Source: Oidiodendron maius Zn
Lineage: Eukaryota; Ascomycota; Leotiomycetes; Myxotrichaceae
Direction of reading: 5' to 3'
NCBI GenBank assembly: GCA_000827325.1
Contig: KN832886.1
Coordinates: forward strand, 466,925-530,924
DNA length: 64,000 nt
The notes under the pieces are model-generated. The model was given only the letters and a program-made list of their open reading frames with translations. It did no database searches and was not told the origin of the DNA. The position numbers and the translations under genes were made by a program. Shown here piece after piece: positions 10,104 to 21,207 of the stretch (the first letter of the stretch is position 1; each line of letters starts with the position of its first letter).

Positions 10104-10503
10104 TTGGGTATTAATTACATAATACAAAGATTTAGTGAGCATCCTGGTCTCTATCAAATGCATAGACGTAAATCATATAAGATTAGCTTGGGTGGACAGC
10201 ATCATAGCGGGTGGCATAAAACAGGCCATGATGAAGCTCCTGCTGGAGAATTCGGCGGAACAATATCCATACCGGGACCTTTAGCTCGCTGGAGACCCTC
10301 AAGAATCCACTGTTACTGATTGTTGCTTTGAGGCAGACTATGAGTCTAGGTTGTCTCACTCCAACAAGTAGGGGGGGCACTACATGGCCATATATGCTCA
10401 TAGACGAACCTTTACCTACTTGGTTTGCTATGGTAGAAGCAGATTTGGCTATGTTCTTTAATTAGCTTAGAGTAAAACATGAATAGTTTATAAGTATTTG
10501 GTG
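10104..10503. other. Intergenic
   Basis: Between the tRNA-like sequence and the dehydrogenase 3' end. Short frames on both strands have no recognisable motif. Confidence 0.35.
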
Positions 10504-12151
10504 CTACAACATGCTTTTTGGCATAAATTTCATTGCCTGTCTCACGCCTAGATCCCCCAAGATCTCCTCAGTACCGCCAAGAATAGAGTCAAACTTGTAT
10601 GTTCGGTTAAACATCTCGATTAACCTTCCCATTCCTGTTTGCGTAATTCCCCTCCCTCCAAAAATCTGCACAGCTTCATCAGCAATCTCATGCGCCGATC
10701 TTGAGGCAAACATCTTCATAAGAGCTATCGGCCCAGCAAGATGCTTGTTCTGCTCTGAATAGGATAGATTATTCATCTGGTAAGTTATATTTTCAATGTA
10801 GGCCTGAGTGGATTCGCAGTGAGCGATCATCTTTGCTAATCTGTCCCAGGGGTTATTCATGATGAGAGCTAGAGAGAGATGAAAATCTTACTTTTGACGG
10901 ATGACAGGCTGGTCAATAAGCCTCTTACCAAACACTTTCCGTTGATTTGACCACTTCAAACATTCTTCTGTTACAAGTCTCGACATGCGTATCGAGCCTG
11001 CAATAATTGTCCAGCGCTCGTGGTTAAAATTACCCATAATGACGGAAAATCCTTTATTCTCTTGTCCAAGTAAGTTCGTGACAGGGACCTTAACGTTGTC
11101 GAAGAAGATATTTGCCGTTCCTGCTGCAGCTGAATAAGACGTTTTGATGGGTGTTGTCTCAACGCCAGGTCCACGCTCGATGAATAGCACTGATATGCCC
11201 TTGTCTGTCTTTACTGCAGTGACAAAGTAATCGCTGAAATGCCCGTTAGTTATCCACTTCTTTGTTCCGTTCACGATATAATGCCTCCCATCTGCTGTCT
11301 TCTTGGCAGTGGTGCGGATGCCAGCAACGTCGGAACCGGCGAACGCTTCACTGATTGCAAGGGCGAGTTTTTTCTTGCCAGAGAAGCAATCTTTTACTAT
11401 CTGATTCTTCCACACCTCGTCCGGGGCCCAGTTCACGACTGCTGTGAGGCCAATGATCATGCCTCCGAGATTTCCTGCCAAGAATTAGAAGCTGGGTCAA
11501 AGCCTTATTAAATGGTAGCGAATACAGACCATCCTGAAACCCCCTATATCCAATTCGTGCCATTTCCTGCACGACAATTAAATCGTGAAAATAGTCGAAC
11601 TCTTCGCCCTTGACGACACCTCCCAGGATGTCGACGCCGTGAAGATGCTTCCCGGGTCCAAACCTTGTCTGAGTTATCCCAGCGTCATACATTAGCTTCA
11701 ACAGGTCATCGCTGATAAACTCGCCACTCTTCTCTTTCTCTGCTGCCTCGGGCGTAATGTATGCATCCACAAATTTCCGCATTGCCTTCCGTAGTGCGTG
11801 GTGACTAGCTTTGTAGTACGGGCTCGAGAGGTGCGGTGTCAGCCATGTCGGCTCACCATACGGCATCAAGCTCAAGTCACCCGGGTTGTGAGCAAGAACT
11901 GAAGGCTTCTCATTAGTAATGGACCCGACCTTCAGGTGTGAGTACTTCTGGATAACTTCATGCCGATGCAGATTATAGAAGTCACTTGTGCAATCCGTGC
12001 CGGCTATCTGCAGCAGCACAGCCTCGCCGCCCGGATGGGCATCCGCAAAATCGGTGAGATCATAGACGCTGGTGTCTATTATGCACCAGAGGCTCTGGCG
12101 GCTATCCTTGCGAGCAACTTGTTCCCGTGTGAAAGATCCTATTTGAGCCAT
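10504..12151 (-). CDS. Cytochrome b5-acyl-CoA dehydrogenase fusion
   Basis: Flavoenzyme of 513 aa. Exons 11530-12151, 10892-11474 and 10504-10840; introns of 55 and 51 nt keep phase. Residues 1-80 are a cytochrome b5 domain with the haem motif HPGG (His39) and a second His in LHRHE. The remainder is a full acyl-CoA dehydrogenase: N-terminal helices, the beta-domain signature AISEAFAGSDVAG and WITNGHFSDYF, and the C-terminal AVQIFGGRGITQTGMGRLIE, ending LGGTEEILGDLGVRQ. Such b5 fusions are common in ascomycetes; b5 probably serves as an electron partner. No signal peptide or clear targeting sequence is seen. The gene diverges from the nitronate monooxygenase gene at 12971. Confidence 0.9.
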
Positions 12152-12970
12152 TTTGATAGTACACCATGAATACTACGCACTCCAATTCAGAGGTGAATAG
12201 GAGACCAGAGTGGAGTGGGAATAAATGCCACGTAATAAGGTCACATAATAATTGAACTTTAGCTTAAATACTTGACAGATTGCCGCGGTCTGTTCAGTAA
12301 TCGGGATTCTGATATTGATTGTCGGTTAATTACTTCTAAGCTGTTGCCAAGCGAGGCTTCAGCATCATGAAAGATCTTACCATACAGGATGAAACTGCAT
12401 TCTTCTCACGTGGGCCACTACAAATGCTGCGCCGGTTAAAATGCACATTGAATCCTAATGTTTTGGTAATTATCCGAAAAGATGAAGCATTGGGAGCCAC
12501 ATTTCGCCCTTGTTCCTGTCCACAAATATTGCTAACAAATTGCTACTGTGCAATCCGCTCACCACGCTGGTAAAGCCCTCCAACTTATAAACAGAAGTCT
12601 TCACATAGGTCTAATTTGGAGAACGTTTCAACATTATGTGCTTTGGGTGCGCTATCTTTAAGCGGCAAAAGGTTGCTTCGCTTCCATTTATAATGACAGG
12701 ATGATTACTATCTTCAACCTCGGCACAGGTTTTCGGCTGCAGTATTACAGAAGAATAATTTATACTTGGGTAAACCCGAGTCTTGCATATTACGTGTCTC
12801 ATGTTAACATATTTTGTCCCTCGCGAATATATCTGTGATTACTATTCTCTGAGCTCGGCATAGACTTGCAGATATATTCTTCCTGAACATTGTGCACCTC
12901 TCTTCGAATAAAATTAGCTTTTCTTACTTACATATAACGTTGACTGCAGTAATTTTGTCCCGCAATTGAG
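12152..12970. promoter_or_regulatory. Shared divergent promoter region
   Basis: This 819-bp spacer separates two divergent oxidative genes. Short frames inside it (for example 12367-12573) lack support. No clear operator was recognised. Confidence 0.4.
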
Positions 12971-14032
12971 ATGGGATTCGACACTCCTTTAACCCGTAGA
13001 CTTGGCATCCGTGTTCCAGTCGTGCAGGGTGGCCTCCAATGGGTCGCTTATGCAGAACTTGCAGCAGCTGTTAGCAATGCCGGTGGCCTAGGAATCATTA
13101 ACGCTCTCACGCAACCGGATCAAGAACACCTGCGTCGTGAGATCAGGAAAACAAGAGAGCTCACAAAACGTCCATTCGGTGTCAATCTCACTCTCCTTCC
13201 AGCCCTGAATCCTCCGGATTATCCGGCTTTTGCAGAGGCGATCATAGATGAAGGCGTTCGTATCGTTGAGACAGCAGGCAATAGCCCTGGACCGATCATT
13301 AAGCAGCTTAAAGCTGCTGGAATTATAGTTATTCACAAAGCAACCACTATTAGGCATGCAAAAGCAGCTATCAAACTCGGTGTCGATATTCTCTCGATCG
13401 ACGGCTTCGAGTGCGCCGGCCACGTCGGCGAGTCTGACATCGCGTCCTTGATCCTCAATAGCCGCGCACGTCAGGAACTTGGTGATGTGCCATTCATCGC
13501 GTCTGGCGGCTTCGCAGATGGATATGGTCTCATGGCAGCACTGAGTCTGGGCGCTGCAGGAATTAACATGGGCACGCGATTTATGTGCACGGTCGAAGCT
13601 CCCATTCACTTGAATGTCAAGCAGGCTATTGTGGATGCAGATGAGCATCAGACGACTCTGATATTGAGACGTTGGAAGAATACCAGTCGAATGTATTCAA
13701 ATAATGTAACGGCTAAAACAGTTGAGGTTGAGGTCAATAGTCGAACGGGGGAGTTTACCGAAGTCGCTCCTCTCGTCAGTGGGGCTAGAGGACGTGAGGT
13801 TCTTGTTGACGGCGATATCCACCATGGTGTACGTTATCCGACTCCTTACATCCAGAAACCGCTTTGCTAACTGCTGAAACAGGTTTGGTATGCGGGGCAA
13901 GTGATGGGTCTTATCCATGATATTCCGACATGCGCAGAACTCATCAGTCGTATCGAGGATGAGGCAGGTAACACGCTTGCAAGACTTGCGTTGTCCAGTT
14001 CTAGTGCAAGCGAATCTAGGAGTAGACTGTAG
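12971..14032 (+). CDS. Nitronate monooxygenase (2-nitropropane dioxygenase family)
   Basis: FMN-dependent enzyme that oxidises alkyl nitronates such as propionate-3-nitronate. Exons 12971-13828 and 13883-14032; the 54-nt intron (GTACGT...AACAG) joins GDIHHG to VWYAGQVMGLIHDIPT, exactly restoring the family's C-terminal motif. The product is 335 aa. Seen: the N-terminal PVVQGGLQWVAYAELAAAVS and NAGGLGIIN signature, GVNLTLLP, the active-site region GFECAGHVGE with the expected His (about residue 151), and the phosphate-binding IASGGFADG followed by GAAGINMGTRF. No transit peptide is evident. It diverges from the acyl-CoA dehydrogenase; the flavoenzyme nitroalkane oxidase also belongs to that superfamily, so a joint role is possible but unproven. 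Confidence 0.92.
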
Positions 14033-14458
14033 ATGATCCAAATAATGCCATTAACTTTATTCGAAGAGTAAAATCGACTGATTGAAGTGGCCGCAAGTTA
14101 TACAAGTAAAGTGGTCTGAGTCACGTCGTCCACCACCATGAACGCTCTTGTGATATAGATTCGATTAGGTTATAGCCCAGGCGGGAAGCACTAAGAGATA
14201 CCTAGTTGTCAGGACATGGCAAGAACAGGTCAGGCAGCAGTTATTGAAAAGTGCCGGGCAGTAGCTGGTTTGCAAGGCTGCAGTAGGAAGTGGAATCAGG
14301 TGATGCAATCCGTACTAGCTGCCCTTTTAAGCTTAGCCGGGCGTATTAAACTTCATTCATTCCATAGCCTCGTCTGTTCAGCTGTTCAGTTCAGATGGGA
14401 TAATTGCCAAGTCATAACTTAGGGCAGCAGATATTATATAAGACTACAGTACGACATT
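14033..14458. other. Intergenic
   Basis: 3' flank of the monooxygenase and 5' flank of the HET gene. No gene seen. Confidence 0.4.
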
Positions 14459-17047
14459 ATGGAAGACAGCCTCCTCGGCAGAAATGCTGTTCCAGATGTG
14501 GAAAACTACTCCTACACGCCGCTTCCCACGCCGACGTCCATCCGACTTCTCCGCATCGGCGAGCGAGATGACGCCGGATTTCTTCGCTGCTCGATTAAAA
14601 TAGTGGACTTGGCAGACGCTCCATGGTACTATGCATTTTCATACACCTGGGGGAACCCCCATGCCATCTCTCGAGAAGACCATGCCATTACCAAGCACTA
14701 CAATGCGATAAGCCCGGAGTATGCGCCAGATGCCAAGCAGGCGATCCTGTGTGATGGAAAAGTCATGTATATCAATAGGAATTTATACGATGCATTCTGT
14801 GATGTCCCTCGAGATGCGTGGCGGAAGTTCATCAACAAGAGAAATCCAGACAATGGATGGACCAGACTACACCTCTGCGTGGCGAAGAACCTTGTAAATG
14901 ACACTATGGAAACCGCTCGACAGTTGTTGTGTTCAGGCATTGATCTCGATGCCACTGATGCTATTGGGGCGACGGCGCTCTACTGGGCAGCAAGGATTGG
15001 TAAGTTGGACATGGTCAAGTTACTTGTGGAGGCCGGTGCGCAGATCGACATCGCAAATAAACACAATAAGACAGCGTTAGACTACGCCCGCGAGATCCCT
15101 CATCAGCCTGTAGTCGAGTATCTCGAAAAAATAAAGGCCGAGCGGCGATTGAGGCCGTCTATGGAACTGATTAGGCATGGCCCCGAGGTTTGGGCCTGGA
15201 TAGATCAAGTCTGCATTAACCAAGAAGATCTCGTGGAGCGCAACTCGCAAGTGCAAATTATGGACCAGATATATTTCACGGCGACTTTTACCCTGATTTG
15301 GCTTGGGCGAGAGGACTCATATACCCAGTTGGCAATTTCTACGGCGGCTAGGATAGCTCCCGCCGGAGAGCGTTTTGTTAACAGTGATATTCGACCATAT
15401 TCCGAAAACAGTGAGGTGGTATTTACTAGAGCAGGCATGCCCTACATCTCGATGGAAGAATGGGACAGTCTCGCCGCTCTCTTTATGCGACAATATTTTT
15501 CTCGGCTCTGGGTGGTACAGGAAAATGCCCTCTCTCATATACTTGTAGGTTACTGTGGTGGCGTTGAAATTCCATTGGAGGATGTCTTTCGAGCTGCCCA
15601 ACTTGTTAGATATCGACAGGAGAAGATTGGGCTCGCACTTTCCGCAAAATACGTTCCCCTCAACGAGGTATCATACTATATCGAGAGTCCCATCATAACG
15701 GTTATTGGTTGGAAGGACCTATGGCAGAAAGGTATGGGCTCTGGCAAGGACCGAGAGGCAACAGAGAATAATCTCATATTTGACACATGGCACCTCCGAA
15801 CCACGGACCCACGAGATCAGATTTATGCCTTATTTGGCCTTGTCAATCTTCATGCATGGATGACTCGAGATCCGAAGGCGAATTTTATCAAACTGAAAGC
15901 AGACTATAAAAAATCTGTAGAGCAAGTGTATGCAGAGGCGACTAAACGTCTTATCACTCAGAGAGAGAATCTCTCAATTCTCTCTGCCGTCGTTGATCAT
16001 TCGATCCGCAAGATCAGCACTCTACCATCTTGGATCCCGGACTATAGTTTGCCATATACAGCGATGCTCTGTTTCGCTTACCACGCAGCGGGTAGACTGC
16101 CCGTCCCATCACCTCTGTACGCATCCTCCGTCCCCTGGGACCAATTGAAAGTACGTGGGTTGCAGATTGCTACCGTCCTCCGCACCGGCACCACAACATC
16201 TGGACCTGGAGATCCTCGTGGCGTGTTCGATCCTTCGTGGCTCGAATTAACTCTCATGATTCCGACAAAATACCACCATACGCATCAGTCACGAACCGAA
16301 GCCCTCTGGCGAACCCTCTGTATAAACAAAGATGTCCATAACTCCACGCCAGCACCAGGAAGCTACCGTGAGGGTTTCCGTGAAGTAATAACTAGAGCGC
16401 TGGTACAATGTTCGTGGCACATAGGCCAGTCCAGGTCCGGGTCTTCAGACACCATGTTGGAATCTAGTCTTCAAGATGCCGTCGGTACCATCCAACGGCT
16501 CTGTCCTTCTCCAGACTACTCCGACCTGCCGGACGATAATTTGGAAAAAGAGTTCAGCGACCCATCTCATCCGTTCTTCTCTCAAGACTACCAGTCGGCA
16601 TTTTTTACACTGTTCAAGGCTCACATCCTCTCCATAACGGAAGGGCCACACACCAGCATCCCGACTCTGGATCATCTCCTTGAAGCAGAGGAAGACTTGG
16701 TGACCCATGGTGAGCTTCCGTTAACTCCAATACTGGGGACGAATCCAGTACTATCGACGACTGCAAAATTCGAATTTGTGAATGCGTACCGGCTGCGGGT
16801 CGGCCGGAGGAGATTATTCGTCACTACGGACCGGTTTATAGGCCTGGGCCTCGCCGGTACGCGAGAAGGCGATACGGTATGGGTCTTGCCTGGTGCCGGA
16901 GCCGCATTTATTTTGCGAAAGCAAGAAAACGATGATGGAGATGATGACAGATACATGTTTATTGGAGAAGCCTACTTGCATGGAGCCATGGATGGAGAAG
17001 CAGCAGACGGGAAGGAGGGCGAAATGAGAGATATAGTACTAGTATGA
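14459..17047 (+). CDS. HET-domain protein with ankyrin repeats inserted in the HET domain
   Basis: Intronless 862-aa protein. HET domains act in fungal vegetative incompatibility and NLR-linked cell death. The domain is split: block 1 is WYYAFSYTWGNP (about 57-67) with AILCDGKVMYINRNLYDAFC (95-114); block 2 is VWAWIDQVCINQEDLVERNS (244-263) with FTLIWLG (277-283) and, downstream, FSRLWVVQE. Between the blocks (about 132-228) are two to three ankyrin repeats, with GWTRLHLCVAK, GATALYWAARIGKLDMVKLL and NKTALDYARE visible. The C-terminal half has the usual HET follow-on features (DPRDQIYALFGL, LPSWIPDY) and ends with GDTVWVLPGAGAAFILR, typical of these proteins. The start was chosen as the first ATG of the open frame. 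Confidence 0.88.
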   Translation: MEDSLLGRNAVPDVENYSYTPLPTPTSIRLLRIGERDDAGFLRCSIKIVDLADAPWYYAFSYTWGNPHAISREDHAITKHYNAISPEYAPDAKQAILCDGKVMYINRNLYDAFCDVPRDAWRKFINKRNPDNGWTRLHLCVAKNLVNDTMETARQLLCSGIDLDATDAIGATALYWAARIGKLDMVKLLVEAGAQIDIANKHNKTALDYAREIPHQPVVEYLEKIKAERRLRPSMELIRHGPEVWAWIDQVCINQEDLVERNSQVQIMDQIYFTATFTLIWLGREDSYTQLAISTAARIAPAGERFVNSDIRPYSENSEVVFTRAGMPYISMEEWDSLAALFMRQYFSRLWVVQENALSHILVGYCGGVEIPLEDVFRAAQLVRYRQEKIGLALSAKYVPLNEVSYYIESPIITVIGWKDLWQKGMGSGKDREATENNLIFDTWHLRTTDPRDQIYALFGLVNLHAWMTRDPKANFIKLKADYKKSVEQVYAEATKRLITQRENLSILSAVVDHSIRKISTLPSWIPDYSLPYTAMLCFAYHAAGRLPVPSPLYASSVPWDQLKVRGLQIATVLRTGTTTSGPGDPRGVFDPSWLELTLMIPTKYHHTHQSRTEALWRTLCINKDVHNSTPAPGSYREGFREVITRALVQCSWHIGQSRSGSSDTMLESSLQDAVGTIQRLCPSPDYSDLPDDNLEKEFSDPSHPFFSQDYQSAFFTLFKAHILSITEGPHTSIPTLDHLLEAEEDLVTHGELPLTPILGTNPVLSTTAKFEFVNAYRLRVGRRRLFVTTDRFIGLGLAGTREGDTVWVLPGAGAAFILRKQENDDGDDDRYMFIGEAYLHGAMDGEAADGKEGEMRDIVLV

Positions 17048-19116
17048 GCAATGAAGTTGGAGAGTGAATAGAGAATTAACGGGAGTGGATTTTGTGTGAA
17101 GTGAGCAGCCAGAGATGACGCAGTTTTCCTAAGTCACAGATGCATATACCCATACCAGAATTCGGCCCATCTCTGCACTGAAAGCATTAAATTTATATTT
17201 CCTGTAGATACGTGTCTTCTAATAACCCCTCGGACCGCTTGGATCCATGAACCAAGCCCAGACTCGCGATTTTCTCGCGAGGCTCTGGTTTGACCAGTCC
17301 TCGCGCCGTCACTTCACTAACTCACGTTCGCTGAAACCACCAACATAATTGTGGTGCTGTTGCTACCCGCGCCACCCATATAATTATCTTCTGCCGCTAC
17401 TCGCCTGCCCATCACAACTGAGTGCCTTTTCTCGCCTCTTTCCTTTGCGCATTTCAGCTAAATGCTCCTCCTGGGTTACGATGCGTTAGCTAAGTCTTAC
17501 TCTCTGGAGCACAAATACTCTTGTCCACCAATTTTATTATACCCTGCGCTATGCCTACAGTGATGGGAAGACTCTGATATTAATCTGCGGGCTACAACAA
17601 AGACTTTATTTATAACCGACTCCGCCTATATACCACTTCTGATGCACAAGCTTTCTAGTCTGCTCTGAGATAGATCTAGTTTGGCGTGAGGCACTAACCA
17701 ATTTAATCTTGTTTCCCTCATCCGACGACTGATGGCAAAGTCTTCCCCACCACCTAGCTACAAAACCTAGTAGATGACGGAGTTCAAGTACGAGCGAATT
17801 GGTCATTCTCTGTGGGCGTGCTGCTGAATGGTTGCCACCAAGGAAAATAATTATCGTTTCCAAAAGCCATTCTTATCTAAATCATGGACCATCACAAAAT
17901 CGTTCCTGAAAACTCTGTACCAAATTTATTCAAATTTATACTCCATTCTTATACTTCTGTAGAGACCAACGCAATCGCGACTAAACTTTGCTAAATCGTG
18001 GGTACCGTTCCTCTTTTAGAACGAATGACTTAGTACAGCTTTAGTAACCTCCGCTACGGTATATTTTCCTACGGATTCGTGCGAATAACCTCAAGAAAAA
18101 GATTTTAATACAGTGACAAAGCTCTACCAATAGTCAGACTCATTATGGGTTTACTTTTCTGTATATCACGATTTGGAAAAGAAATCAAGAATCAATTATC
18201 CCAAACGCAATTTGCGTCAAGCAAGGGCAGTATAGCTTTCAATTATTAAGACTTGGTAATGCATTATACGGATCACAAGCAATAGGAATCCCTCCTCTGA
18301 CCAGTGCTTTGGTCACCACCTTCCATCATCACATCACCATATTCAACACCATCTCCATCACCATCTCCATCACCATCTCCATCACCATCTCCATCACCAT
18401 CTCCATCACCATCTCATCGCCATCCTCATCGCTATCCAGAACTGTTCAGCATACTCGCAACATGGCTATAGACATTCAAAAAGACACATAGTACTCCTTC
18501 ACACTCCCTCGGTCATTTTATCCCTCTCCGGTCACCGTTTACTTTGTCCATTTTCAACTCAATACCCGCCCCCTGAACAAAAGGCGCTAGTCTGCCGCTC
18601 CATCCCCCCTGAACGCTACTAAATATGGGCATAATGGCTTTTTGAAAGGAGAGTGAATGATCTCCTCCAGCCTTCCCTAGTCCCCTGGATGGACGAGGCT
18701 CCTTACTGGAGGCCGTCAGCCTCAGAGGTCGCAGGCGCATAATATAAAACGAAGAGATATGCGGGACGAACCTCTTTGATGCAAATAAGATCACAGTGGT
18801 TTGTCGCAAATGGTAAGGCACAATCGATGCCCTGGCTCAGGCCGTTCAGCTGAGTAGCTCTTTCTTTTGAACTAGACAGCCATCTTACATGCCGGGTGAC
18901 TTTCTCTCTTTCAATGCTCTCGCAGATTGATCTTGCGGATCGTCGATTGCGTTGACTCATTCGAAAGGAACGAACATCTCCTGTCGTTACTCGTATCTCT
19001 CCAGCTTTGCACATAACTTTCTGGATTGGTGCGCCAATTGTGATAGACAAGATCGCACTAGGCTATTGCTACACAAAAACTTTTCAAAGTCTTTTTATGC
19101 CAATCGCCCGCCTGCC
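17048..19116. other. Intergenic, 2.07 kb
   Basis: No supportable gene in about 2 kb. It contains the 12-bp minisatellite at 18342-18416. Frames around 18513-19050 on the minus strand show no motif. Confidence 0.4.
18342..18416. repeat. 12-bp minisatellite, about 6 units
   Basis: The unit ATCACCATCTCC is repeated about six times almost perfectly. The first imperfect units are CACCATATTCAACACC. One frame encodes an ITIS repeat, but it has no credible gene context. Confidence 0.85.
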
Positions 19117-19785
19117 ATGCTTTCATCTCTTCTCATCTTGGTGCTATCCAACGCTCTAGGTAGCACCTTGACCACACGCGCTACCGAAATACCTCTTTCG
19201 CTCTACACCGACGAGTCGTGCTTGACGCCCAGCACCTCCGCTCCCAACATAACCCTCGGACTCAATGTTTGCACCGTCACCACCGGGCTAGAATCATTCA
19301 TACTACCTGTCACTCCTTGCATCAGCGGGAATGTCGCAGTCTGGGGCTTCACTGACAATGCGTGCGCAAACTTAGGAACAGGCTCCTGGGAAATCAGCGC
19401 GACGCACTGCTATGCAAGCAGCAGCAATGGTGCCATCGCGGCGATCATGTTAACCTGTGATGCTAACGCAGATGAGACGGAGCCGAGCGCAGCGACGGCA
19501 ACAACGACTGTCTCTGTTGGGCCTGTGGCAAATTCCTATCCTACATCTACGACGACTCCCAGCAGTAGCTCTGACTCGACGCCAAATTCGAATACCAATC
19601 CGTGGGATAACCTCAAAATTGGCACGCGTGTTGGCATCATTGTCGTCGCCTCGCTTGCAGGACTTTGTTTCACGTATCTGGTTGTGCGCCGTGTTAGGAA
19701 TCCACCAGCACAGGTTCAGGAAAGGAGGTTTGAATGGGTTGATATTCCGGTAACACAGAACGTTCGAGTTCTCAGAGAAGTGTGA
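19117..19785 (+). CDS. Small secreted-type single-pass membrane protein
   Basis: Unrecognised 222-aa protein. The ATG at 19117 is preferred because it begins directly with a signal peptide (MLSSLLILVLSNALGS); the upstream extension of the frame lacks such features. Seen: an extracellular domain with six cysteines (LYTDESCL, NVCTV, TPCISG, NACANL, HCYAS, LTCDA), a Ser/Thr-rich stalk (about 125-160), a transmembrane helix (about 171-190, VGIIVVASLAGLCFTYLVV), a basic stop-transfer RRVR and a short cytosolic tail. The layout resembles fungal cell-wall sensor or anchor proteins such as the one at 60297, but the sequences differ. Confidence 0.7.
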   Translation: MLSSLLILVLSNALGSTLTTRATEIPLSLYTDESCLTPSTSAPNITLGLNVCTVTTGLESFILPVTPCISGNVAVWGFTDNACANLGTGSWEISATHCYASSSNGAIAAIMLTCDANADETEPSAATATTTVSVGPVANSYPTSTTTPSSSSDSTPNSNTNPWDNLKIGTRVGIIVVASLAGLCFTYLVVRRVRNPPAQVQERRFEWVDIPVTQNVRVLREV

Positions 19786-20449
19786 ATATATGAGAAAGTC
19801 CAGTTGTCGACGGGAATTATGTATGGGAAGATTGAGAGTAACGCGGCTCGCCTCGCGTCGAAGAATATGATGTTTGATTTGGGTGTGCTGGGCTCCGATA
19901 CAGCGTCTTGGGTGTATATACCGTCATTGATGAGACATACAGTTGAATGTTGGCTGTTGTTCGTTTGAAGGAAGGGAAAGCCGGAGACAGCTCCTCACTA
20001 GGTGACTCGACATTGAGTGACGCTAACAGCCTTACCATCTATAATAATGAAACCTTAATGACCATAGTCAACTTCTCAAAACTCATTTCTATGAAGTGAC
20101 GATTGAGCCTCTGGGCCACGTACCGCTTCCCTCTATTGAGTCCTTTCTAAACACAGATAGGTAAGCATTTCTGAATCTGAACTCATAGAAAGACTTGAGC
20201 TGAGCTTCAAGTGGAGATCAATAAGCTGCCGAACAGAAAGAGAAGAAGATCCAACCGACAATGTCTTCAGTGTGTATCGCTCGTACTTTGCAGTTTCATC
20301 TACTCTACCATACCGTCTCGAAATCTCCATTTGACCATGATTTCAAAGTTTCAGAGAGAGAAGATATCTCTACCCTGTTTGCAGCTTGCTTCACATGCGA
20401 GTAGAACCATACCCTTTGCTTATTCTTTGTACTCGCGGCTAGGCTTGAT
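19786..20449. other. Intergenic
   Basis: 3' flank and intergenic DNA. No supportable gene. Confidence 0.4.
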
Positions 20450-20785
20450 TTGGAATGCGAGGCCTTCGACATTAAGAACGCCTTTACGGAATCGCACCTA
20501 GAGGGAAAAATCTGGCTCAGGGCTCCTAATAGAGTACAGGTTAAGAAGAACTATGCCCTTCGCGCTCTAAGAAGCCTATACGGGTTGAAGCAAGCAGGAT
20601 GAGACTACAACCTCCTACTTAGGAAAGAACTGCTTGAAATGGGATTCATGCAGAGCCTTACAGTCTCTTGTTTATATATCTACCGGGAGCGTAAGCTCTA
20701 GCTACTTATTTACGTGGACGACATCGCTGCGGCTGCCCTAAAGAGCAGCGATATTAGTTGGTTCTTTACTCGACTCTTCTGAGTT
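20450..20785 (+). mobile_element. Ty1/Copia reverse transcriptase fragment
   Basis: A decayed piece of a Copia-type polymerase. The frame reads AFDIKNAFTESHLEGKIWLR, then YALRALRSLYGLKQAG, a stop, LLRKELLEMGF, and LLIYVDDIAAAA. The DIKNAF block, the SLYGLKQA block and the YVDD active-site block are in the correct order and spacing for the family. Two stops (after KQAG and RKL) and missing flanks show it is a relic. No LTR is recognised nearby. Confidence 0.85.
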
Positions 20786-21207
20786 CGATCCCAAGCCTCT
20801 AGAGGAGGGAATATGAGTGTAGAGTTGTATAAGGAGATATGTGAGACGATGGGTGAGAAGATGGGTGAGCAGACCTGAGCCGAAGCTGGCAGGCACGTGA
20901 GCTTGGTAGTTGGGAGGCGTCGAGATTCCGGTCATAAAACACTTATTCCAGTAGTGGGTTTTACAGAGATACAAATCATATCAACTTAATTTAATCTAGC
21001 CATTGTTCTACAAGATAGTAGGAACATCATATCGCTACCAATATTCCGCTTGATAGTTAAATTCAGGATTGCACAGCGCATCAATCAGAAAGACTGCGAA
21101 TTTGTGGCTAGAAAAGATCTATTTGCTTGCTATATTCCAAATATATGGAATATAATAGCAGCCTTTTCGTGATATATCAGATAGCGTTCTTCTCATTATC
21201 AACAATC
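20786..21207. other. Intergenic
   Basis: No gene seen. Confidence 0.4.

Noticed and set aside
10104-10401. Short frames on both strands
   Set aside because: No motif and no context beyond the downstream dehydrogenase terminator region.
18309-18416. Minisatellite considered as a RiPP precursor core repeat near the UstYa relic
   Set aside because: It lies about 11 kb from the UstYa relic, has no signal peptide and no dibasic processing sites between units.
18309-18491. Frame encoding an ITIS repeat
   Set aside because: It is simply the 12-bp minisatellite read in one frame.
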